The notes beneath the pieces are model-generated. The model saw nothing but the letters and a program-made list of their open reading frames with translations. It did not search any database and was not told the DNA's origin. DNA of 31,508 nucleotides, from NCBI GenBank assembly GCA_021648365.1, contig JAKISY010000055.1:1-31508 (forward strand), written 5' to 3'. The DNA is from Verrucomicrobiales bacterium (lineage in GTDB: Bacteria > Verrucomicrobiota > Verrucomicrobiia > Verrucomicrobiales > DEV007). Position numbers and translations under genes: made by a program. Shown piece by piece: positions 25,113 to 31,508 of the stretch. The stretch's first letter is position 1, and each line of letters opens with the position of its first letter.

Positions 25113-28100
25113 TTACGACACCAAGGTCATCAGTTTCTCATAACTATGCACCATATCGTATTTAACTTGATCTGATGAAATTTTAGCGAAGAATTTTTTG
25201 GCACAATCGATGCGCACTTTTTCTATTTCACGTAGTTCTAATGAACTCAGTGAGCCCTTGGTCTCGGCGATAAAATAAACATGTTTTACCTTGCCCGCCT
25301 CGAAGGCAATCGCCCAGTCCGGATTGTAGTCCCCAACAGGCGTGGGAATGAAAAAGCCGCGCGGCAGCTTGGCGTAAACCGTCACCTCGGCACTGGCATC
25401 GAGCTCTTCCACAAAAGTCCGTTCTACTTTGGAATCGGTGAAAACGTAATCGTAAATGTGATTTTTTGCTTTGAATGCCTTACTGAAATCTTCCTTACCT
25501 TTTTCTGTGGCAAAAATGTGCGAATCGTAACGCTCATCAATCGGATTGTAAGTGAGGTGCTCGATGATCATAGTCGCCTTTTGCTCTTTGATCAGCCGGG
25601 AGGCTTTGGCGATAAAATCTTCGGGATTGTGTTTGAATTGATTGAATACAGGTAGCTCTAATCCTTTAAGGATATCGCCGACCGTGCGGCGGGTCAGTTG
25701 AGCAGACTCGGCGATCTCGCCAATGAGATCATAGCGGACAACTGATCGGATACTGCCAGTGTTCCATTCAGTTTTCTGCTCTTGCACGGTGAAACTCGTT
25801 TTACTAGCAAGGTCAGCCTCATCGATATTATCGTCTTGCTCACCACGCTTGATTTGGAATTGCAGCTTGGTGATCCGCAGCTCATCATTCAGGACTTGCA
25901 CCGCTTTTATGATCAGCTCGTCGCTATCAAAATCGACCGTGTAAGCCGCCTTGCGGTTAATCTTCTCCCATAGGACCTGGAATTCCTTCTTGTTGAAATT
26001 ATCGTTCAGCACATTCTCTTTGCTCGCACGATTATTATCGATTTCTGGTAAAGCCGCATCGGAATAAACCGCGTCGATCAATTCAAAAATTGGCTTGATA
26101 TGCTTTTCGATATCTTGCGGCAGGGCAGCCAAAGTGCCCTCTGCTTTTGCCTTGTGATAAACCTCCGTGATCTTATCCTCGTCGTCCGTGTAATCATTCT
26201 TCAGCAGGTAGCGGTAGATCTGTTTGGCCATCGCCGCAGCCACGACCGTTTCTTCGCCTTCACTGTCCTTGAGCACCTTGCCGGTGAAATATTTTTCATC
26301 CGCCTTGCGCGGTCGAGCAGAGAGGGTATCTGCGATATCAGATTGCAGCGCTTTGACAAAATCCTCGTAGGATTCGTTAGCCACTACCGTAAGTACATTG
26401 ATGTCATGCGCGGTGGCAGGATTGTCCATGCGTTCGCCAAACTTATTCACACAGAGCCGCATGCCCCGCCCAACTTCCTGACGGCGAGAGACGCTGTTAT
26501 CGCTATGCTTGAGTGTGCAGATCACAAAAACATTAGGATTATCCCAACCTTCACGGAGTGCTGAATGAGAAAAAATGAAGCGCGTCGGTTCATCAAATGA
26601 TAACAAGCGTTCTTTATCTTTGAGAATGAGATCATAAGCAGAGACGTCATCAGTGGTACCCGCTCCTTCACCTCGTGCTTTCACTTTTGGATCAGTCAAC
26701 TTGCCTTTTTTATCAATGGAAAAATAACCATTATGAGTTCGAGATGCCTCGATATTTTTGAGATACTTCTGATAAGGAGAATCCTCAAGTTCGAGAAATT
26801 CATTGAGAAGGTTGGTGTATTCCTCCTCGAAAACCTGGGCGTATTCTCCGAGTTGCTGCTCTCCGTTTTCGTCGTAGAGACGGTATTTGGCAACTTGATC
26901 GATGAAAAACAGGCTGAGCACTTTGATTCCCTGCCCGTGCAGGCGCTGCTCCTTCTCAAAATGAGCCCGTATGGTTTCGCGAATTTGAATACGGCGTAAG
27001 GCCGTTTCGTTGATATCTCCAAAGACCTGCCCCGCAGTGATCACCTCCCCATTAGTGAAGCTAAGCGTATCGTGAATAGCGTCGATATCCGCGACCACAT
27101 AACCTTTATATTGCTCCAGCCCACCAGAGAGTTCATGAAGATTGTCATTCTTGGCGATCTTACGCAAAAACCGCTTGATGCCCGCTTTGGTTTTTATTTC
27201 AAATTCGAGCCGCGCAACCGGAGCCTGTTTTGAAATCACGATGGATTCAAGGTAGAGAAAACTATTGGTTCCCGTGAGCCCTTTTTGTGCAATGCCATGC
27301 ACAGCAATTTTCTTTACCAGCTTTTGATTATAAGCATCCAAAGCATCGAGACGATGAATTTTATTATGTTCAGTCTTGTGGGTGGCAGAATAACGCAGCA
27401 CAAAAAGCGGGTTGAATTCAGCTAGAGCCTTAGTCGTTGCCGTCCCTTCCATCTTTTGCGGTTCATCCAGAATAAGAATAGGGTGATTGGCTTTGAGCAC
27501 ATCTATCGGGCGACGAGACTGGAAGTCATCCAGCTCTTCATAAATGCGGCGGGCATCTTTACCGCGCGCATTGAAAGCCTGAACATTGATGATCATCACC
27601 TGGATCCCTGAACCAGAGGAAAAACTTTCGAGATTGTGAAGCTGCTTGGAATTGTAGGTGAAATATCGAGGCTGCTTCCCATAATCACGGAGAAAATGCT
27701 CGGCGGTCATCTCGAAAGACTTCTGCACTCCCTCGCGAATAGCGATGCTTGGAACGACGATGATGAACTTGCTCCACCCGTAGCGACGATTGAGTTCGAA
27801 CATCGATTTGATATAACAATAGGTTTTGCCCGTGCCGGTCTCCATTTCGATGTCGAGATTGAGGCCGGCGCTTTTGGTGGTCACCAGTTTGCTAGATTGC
27901 GGCAGGTTTTGCTGCCGCTGCACCTGTTTGACATTGGCGAGCACCGCTTCAGGATCGAGAGCGATCGCCGCATTACGAAACGCTTCCGCCGCATAGTCCA
28001 TCAAGCCCTGATCTTCACTTGGGTTTTGTGAAGCTGCCAGCTTACCAGGATCCAAGCGATAACTGATGCCCTCCGCCTTCGGCTGACCAGCGAAACAGTC

Positions 28101-28157
28101 CACCACCGCATCGACAGCAGCGGTTTGGTAGGCTTTTTTAGTGAATTGAAATTTCAT
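25113..28157 (-). CDS. res: Type III restriction enzyme Res subunit (helicase-nuclease)
   Basis: The 1014-aa Res subunit translocates or switches on DNA with ATP and cuts when two unmethylated sites meet. The SF2 motor shows Walker A METGTGKT (105-112) and motif II DEPQ (231-234), the usual form in this family. Motif III is RYSATH (255-260), and VGRGMRLCVN is the motif VI region. At the C-terminus a PD-(D/E)xK nuclease is complete, with Pro946-Asp947 in NPDW and Glu965-Thr-Lys967 in AETKG. No truncation or frameshift is apparent. It starts 18 bp after the AlbA_2 gene and is last in a minus-strand operon with mod, so restriction and modification genes are linked through an extra gene. Confidence 0.93.
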   Translation of the reverse strand: MKFQFTKKAYQTAAVDAVVDCFAGQPKAEGISYRLDPGKLAASQNPSEDQGLMDYAAEAFRNAAIALDPEAVLANVKQVQRQQNLPQSSKLVTTKSAGLNLDIEMETGTGKTYCYIKSMFELNRRYGWSKFIIVVPSIAIREGVQKSFEMTAEHFLRDYGKQPRYFTYNSKQLHNLESFSSGSGIQVMIINVQAFNARGKDARRIYEELDDFQSRRPIDVLKANHPILILDEPQKMEGTATTKALAEFNPLFVLRYSATHKTEHNKIHRLDALDAYNQKLVKKIAVHGIAQKGLTGTNSFLYLESIVISKQAPVARLEFEIKTKAGIKRFLRKIAKNDNLHELSGGLEQYKGYVVADIDAIHDTLSFTNGEVITAGQVFGDINETALRRIQIRETIRAHFEKEQRLHGQGIKVLSLFFIDQVAKYRLYDENGEQQLGEYAQVFEEEYTNLLNEFLELEDSPYQKYLKNIEASRTHNGYFSIDKKGKLTDPKVKARGEGAGTTDDVSAYDLILKDKERLLSFDEPTRFIFSHSALREGWDNPNVFVICTLKHSDNSVSRRQEVGRGMRLCVNKFGERMDNPATAHDINVLTVVANESYEDFVKALQSDIADTLSARPRKADEKYFTGKVLKDSEGEETVVAAAMAKQIYRYLLKNDYTDDEDKITEVYHKAKAEGTLAALPQDIEKHIKPIFELIDAVYSDAALPEIDNNRASKENVLNDNFNKKEFQVLWEKINRKAAYTVDFDSDELIIKAVQVLNDELRITKLQFQIKRGEQDDNIDEADLASKTSFTVQEQKTEWNTGSIRSVVRYDLIGEIAESAQLTRRTVGDILKGLELPVFNQFKHNPEDFIAKASRLIKEQKATMIIEHLTYNPIDERYDSHIFATEKGKEDFSKAFKAKNHIYDYVFTDSKVERTFVEELDASAEVTVYAKLPRGFFIPTPVGDYNPDWAIAFEAGKVKHVYFIAETKGSLSSLELREIEKVRIDCAKKFFAKISSDQVKYDMVHSYEKLMTLVS

Positions 28158-28175
28158 GGGAGGCAGAATTGAAAA

Positions 28176-30047
28176 TTAAGACTTGTTTACCGTCTCATAA
28201 GCCTGTTTTGGGTGTTTTTCCATATCCGGATAGCTGTAGGTTAATATGCCTTGCTGAATCATCGGTTTAAGATGCTTGGCTTTGAGAGCTCGCGGGTTCC
28301 TGTTACCCAACAAAATACTGAGATCAGCCACAGAAAATGCTCGAATAGCACATAATTGCTGAATAATTGGACGGATATTTTCACCCGGACGTTTTCCCAG
28401 TAGAAGTATAGCCGATTGTAACTCAGGTGGGATTTCTTGAAATAAAGTGCCATGCTTGGAAGCTAAAGTGCCATGCTTGGAAGCTAAAGTGCCATGCTCG
28501 GAAGCTAAAGTGCCATGCTCACTTTTGCCCTTGACCTCAATCAGTTCAGTGAGCGATTTAGGGAATTTTTCTCCTCTTAGGTAATAGCTAGCGGAGCCTT
28601 TTCCTTGGTGGGATATGAGATCCAGGTCCCGCAATTGCCGGAGATCATGGCTGGCGGTGAGCACATCACTTCCAGTAAGCTGACGTAGTGTCTGGTTATC
28701 TATGGCTCCTTGTTCTCGAATGAAAATCAAGGCTGTTTTCTGGGCATCCGTGATGGACTGTGGAATTTGCTGCAACCAGCGAATATCTCCCTGCGAAAGA
28801 AAGTGGTGCATCAGAAAACGGCTGACAAAATAGTTGTTAGCTCTGCTGGATTCAAAAGTGGGTAAACTGAATCCGCTTTCTTTCATCAGACGACGCATGA
28901 TACGGATGCCACTACCCTTAGTTTCAGCGGTGTTGGTTTCGTGAAAAACAGCCGCAAGGGTAGGGTTTCTAAGTTGGGAGCCGGTTTCCCCGAGAGAATC
29001 TTCATTTTTCAATGAAAATCCAGCATTATGTATCTCAACGCGATTACTGTAGCGGATAACCTGAGTCGGTCGATGCTCACGGTAGGAGCGATGCATCAAG
29101 GCATTGACGATCGCTTCCCGTAATGCCGTTGAGGGTAAGGTGGGGGTCTTGGCTTGCACATCTCCGTCCTTGAGTTCGAAACCTTTTGGTAGGTCGTCCA
29201 TCACGGCAGCTAGCACTCTGTCCACCAATTGCAGGATGGAACCTCGCATGTCGATGGTTTTTTCGAAGCGACGCTCAGGGTCGCTGACCCATTCATTTCC
29301 AGAAACTCGGATGTAATCCACTCTCACCATAGGCAGTTCGCGCCGCAGTGCTATCCGCGAACCAAAAAGGAGTAAGCCTGTAAGAGTAGGTTTCCAAACG
29401 TCACCCTCACGTTTCACTGCAGATAAGGCTTGTAAGAGCTCTTCATCGTCCCACGTCAATTCCTCTGCTTGTGGATTTACTTTTTTTCGAAGCGTTCGGT
29501 AATACTCAATCGCATCTGGGTCGAAATCTGATAAATCCGCTGAACTTAGAATCGACAAATCATAACTTTCTCCACTGCGATTCCCGTAGAAAACCACCAT
29601 GTCTTCATCGGTGCAGCGTTGGTCGCTGGAGCCGACGCGCCGCCAAGCACCTGTTGGCAGACCGACTTTGATGAAGTGCACGGGTTTGTCACTGGGCGCC
29701 CGCTCTTCGATCTCGACAATGAGCACGACCTTCCCACCGTATTCTTCTGGGGTAACTCTAGGACGAATCGGAAGATTGAATTTTTCCGAGCAGCCAGTGG
29801 CAATATCCAACTGAATTTTATCTGGGTCGCCTACGCCGATGACTTCATATCCTCCAAAAAAATCGTCTTGGTTTTTAGCCACGCCAAGGAGGATGCGACC
29901 ACCACCCTGTCCGGGCTCATTGCAAAACGCACAGACGGTTTCAAAAAACGATTTGCCGATCTGGTCGCCAGCACAGCTCTTCGCTTCCAAAGTCGGGTGC
30001 TCATCCAGAGTATTGAGCTCTTTGAGTAGTTCGGCGGCGCTTGTCAT
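28176..30047 (-). CDS. AlbA_2 / GHKL-like ATPase / winged-helix protein in RM operon
   Basis: From the ATG at 30047 the protein has 623 aa; a GTG at 30056 overlapping the mod stop is an alternative. An AlbA_2 (Schlafen-related) domain covers about 15-155 (EHPTLEAKSC, GGGRILLGVAKN, PTGAWRRVGSSDQRC). The middle (about 300-400) has REAIVNALMHRSYREH, VEIHNAGF and GSGIRIMRRLM, as in HATPase_c_4 domains of COG2865-type regulators. A winged helix follows (about 433-490), then a 7-residue tandem repeat (509-535), and a second winged-helix-like C-terminus. Such proteins are usually called predicted transcriptional regulators. Its position between mod and res, with tight spacing on both sides, suggests control of, or participation in, the restriction system; this is an inference. 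Confidence 0.82.
   Translation of the reverse strand: MTSAAELLKELNTLDEHPTLEAKSCAGDQIGKSFFETVCAFCNEPGQGGGRILLGVAKNQDDFFGGYEVIGVGDPDKIQLDIATGCSEKFNLPIRPRVTPEEYGGKVVLIVEIEERAPSDKPVHFIKVGLPTGAWRRVGSSDQRCTDEDMVVFYGNRSGESYDLSILSSADLSDFDPDAIEYYRTLRKKVNPQAEELTWDDEELLQALSAVKREGDVWKPTLTGLLLFGSRIALRRELPMVRVDYIRVSGNEWVSDPERRFEKTIDMRGSILQLVDRVLAAVMDDLPKGFELKDGDVQAKTPTLPSTALREAIVNALMHRSYREHRPTQVIRYSNRVEIHNAGFSLKNEDSLGETGSQLRNPTLAAVFHETNTAETKGSGIRIMRRLMKESGFSLPTFESSRANNYFVSRFLMHHFLSQGDIRWLQQIPQSITDAQKTALIFIREQGAIDNQTLRQLTGSDVLTASHDLRQLRDLDLISHQGKGSASYYLRGEKFPKSLTELIEVKGKSEHGTLASEHGTLASKHGTLASKHGTLFQEIPPELQSAILLLGKRPGENIRPIIQQLCAIRAFSVADLSILLGNRNPRALKAKHLKPMIQQGILTYSYPDMEKHPKQAYETVNKS
28444..28520 (-). repeat. 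In-frame 21-bp tandem repeat, about 3.7 copies
   Basis: Units at 28444-28464, 28465-28485 and 28486-28506 and a partial unit at 28507-28520 differ at only one position (T or C). Because the unit is 21 bp, it encodes the heptapeptide S-(E/K)-H-G-T-L-A within the AlbA_2 protein without changing frame. The near identity suggests recent copy-number change by slippage or recombination. Confidence 0.95.
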
Positions 30048-30052
30048 AAAAG

Positions 30053-31508
30053 TCACAAGGTTCTCAGCTCGGTGTGTGGGCTGATGAGTTTGAAGATCTG
30101 TTCGATATTGATCTTGGTGGCGTCGTTGGTGAACGAGGCATCGCGGAAGACCGCGCGTAGGGGTTGTAGTTTTGCCATCTCCTGTACGACTTCTTCGGTG
30201 ATCCCGCTATCAAAACAGGCTAACAAGGCATTGTCATCCACCATGAAGACGGTGTAGGGCTTGCCTTTAGAATTCTTAATTTCTAATTCCACATTCTTAA
30301 TTCCGAGCGACAGCTCGACGCCCCAGTCGAGCAGGACTTGGAAGAGCAGGTCTTCGGGGCTGCGGTCGGATTTGATGTTTTCGACCTGGAGTTCGAGCCC
30401 GTCTTGGCTGACTTGGTCGGGGTGGTAATAAACGTCTGCCATGTTGGAGCTATCGACTTTGAGCACGCGAAAGCCGGTGTCGAGATTGGCGAGCTTGGCG
30501 GTTATTTCTTGGTGTTTGTCGGATTTGGGGAGTTCTCCTTCGAGTTGGGATTCGAGTTCGGCACGGATTTTGGCGCCGGCGCGGCGGATGCGTTCTTTGC
30601 CGATTTCAGCGATGGTGGAGTAGCCGGCTTTGAAGGCAGCGGATTTTTCGTCGCAGGCTTCAGGCAGTTGCACCATGATGTGACGCCGATTGCCACCGTC
30701 CTCTGCGTTGAGTTTCATGACCGCGTGCGCGGTGGTGGCGGAGCCGGAGAAGAAGTCGAGGATGATGTCGTCTTCATCCCTCTTTATTGCTTGGCCACAA
30801 AGGCTTCGGAGCATGCTAACAGGCTTGGGGAAGTCGAAGACCTTCTGTCCCATAAGCGCAATCATCTCACGCGTTCCCTCAGTTGTGTAGCCAAGCTTCT
30901 GGACCGTAGAAAAGCCGGTTACCGTGTCTTTAAGTTCTTGGACAAATCGCTTAATGCGGGGTCGTCCATCTGGCTTATTTGGCCAAAGGATACGCGTCTC
31001 TTCAATGAGTTTTGTAATCCGTGATTTTTCGTATGCCCAGCCCCGTGATTGATGGGGTGGGTAGGATATCTCTGTTTCAGGATCTACTATGTCATAGTGA
31101 AGGTTTGGTCGGGCCTCCTTATTGGCGAGCCCAGTCATATTGTCACTCATCCAGGCACCGCGAGGATCTTTGTCCGGGTTACTATATTTTGACAAGTCTT
31201 TATCAGTTCCAGTCATTCTGAATTCGCTCTTAGCACAGACCAGAATGTATTCATGGTCAGTCGATAGGCGGTGGAGATTGCGATTATCAGCAACCTGCCT
31301 GCGTCTATTGGAAATTGTGCCTATAATGCTGTCGGCGCCGATCACTTCAGCGCAGAGTTTCTGAAGGTTTGCAACTTCATGGTCGTCGATCGAGATGAAA
31401 ATAACTCCATCTTCCCGGAGAAGGTTTCGAGCAATTTTCAACCGGGAGAACATCATGCTTAGCCAGTCGGAGTGAAATCGTCCGTTTGAATCCGTATTAG
31501 CGGCCATG
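30053..31508 (-). CDS. mod: Type III DNA methyltransferase Mod subunit, 5' end missing
   Basis: This is the C-terminal 484 residues of a type III Mod protein, an adenine-N6 methyltransferase that also gives the Res complex its sequence specificity. The open frame runs off the right edge, and the ATG at the edge is probably internal. Full Mod proteins carry the DPPY motif upstream of the HSDWLSMMFSRLKIARNLL segment seen here. REDGVIFISIDDHEV follows, and then a variable target-recognition region (about 85-225). The AdoMet motif LDFFSGSATTAHAV comes after it. DPPY before FxGxx is the beta-class order. The C-terminus ends close to the AlbA_2 start (TGA overlaps a GTG), so translation is probably coupled. 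Confidence 0.92.
   Translation of the reverse strand, partial: MAANTDSNGRFHSDWLSMMFSRLKIARNLLREDGVIFISIDDHEVANLQKLCAEVIGADSIIGTISNRRRQVADNRNLHRLSTDHEYILVCAKSEFRMTGTDKDLSKYSNPDKDPRGAWMSDNMTGLANKEARPNLHYDIVDPETEISYPPHQSRGWAYEKSRITKLIEETRILWPNKPDGRPRIKRFVQELKDTVTGFSTVQKLGYTTEGTREMIALMGQKVFDFPKPVSMLRSLCGQAIKRDEDDIILDFFSGSATTAHAVMKLNAEDGGNRRHIMVQLPEACDEKSAAFKAGYSTIAEIGKERIRRAGAKIRAELESQLEGELPKSDKHQEITAKLANLDTGFRVLKVDSSNMADVYYHPDQVSQDGLELQVENIKSDRSPEDLLFQVLLDWGVELSLGIKNVELEIKNSKGKPYTVFMVDDNALLACFDSGITEEVVQEMAKLQPLRAVFRDASFTNDATKINIEQIFKLISPHTELRTL

Noticed and set aside
27465..27470. DEPQ instead of DEAH/DEAD in Res motif II
   Set aside because: DEPQ-type motif II is, to my knowledge, normal in this type III Res subgroup, so it is not a defect.
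31505..31507. The ATG at the right edge as the true mod start
   Set aside because: The DPPY catalytic motif of Mod lies upstream of this point in the family, so the gene is cut by the window end.
1..31508. CRISPR arrays, insertion sequences, integrases or attachment sites
   Set aside because: No spaced direct-repeat array, transposase or recombinase motif was found; the only tandem repeat is inside the AlbA_2 gene.

Overview
This window looks like a chromosomal segment of a Gram-negative bacterium, most likely of the phylum Verrucomicrobiota. Three things point there. A prepilin-like protein at 989-1525 carries the H-X9-DG motif typical of the Planctomycetes/Verrucomicrobia/Lentisphaerae group. 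A small PUR-type (DUF3276) nucleic-acid-binding protein lies at 18092-18340. A full outer-membrane biogenesis set (BamA, OmpH/Skp-like, LpxD, Mla-type lipid transporter) shows a double membrane. The assignment is inferred from protein character, not from any search.

Layout. 1-1550: a secreted Gly/Ser/Thr-rich protein of unknown function, a strong terminator, then a prepilin-like protein. 1552-4764 (minus): carB, without carA. 4958-7669 (plus): a compact mlaE-mlaF-mlaD lipid-transport operon. 7935-9101: an aspartate-type aminotransferase ending in a terminator. 9149-10727 (minus): ruvB followed by a four-helix membrane protein. 11080-15311 (plus): bamA, ompH/skp and lpxD in the classical envelope-biogenesis order, with hairpin terminators between the genes. 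15318-16730 (minus): a beta-CASP metallo-beta-lactamase nuclease. 16909-17877: trpS. 17878-18340: a structured leader with an 11-codon ORF and the PUR gene. 18467-19015: a small GAF protein.

From about 19 kb the content becomes more accessory. A patatin-like phospholipase (minus) and a TIR / transmembrane / coiled-coil / TPR protein (plus) diverge from a shared 115-bp region. Next come a glycine-zipper lipoprotein, a Gfo/Idh/MocA oxidoreductase, a cyclophilin and a Rieske ferredoxin. The right end is a minus-strand type III restriction-modification operon. It runs mod (5' end outside the window), an AlbA_2/ATPase-like/winged-helix protein, then res. The middle gene contains an in-frame 21-bp tandem repeat.

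How the genes fit together. BamA, OmpH and LpxD build the outer membrane, and MlaEFD moves phospholipid between membranes. The TIR/patatin pair and the type III system with its inserted regulator are the most defence-like parts and the best candidates for something not fully described. No tRNA, rRNA, CRISPR array, insertion sequence or integrase was seen.
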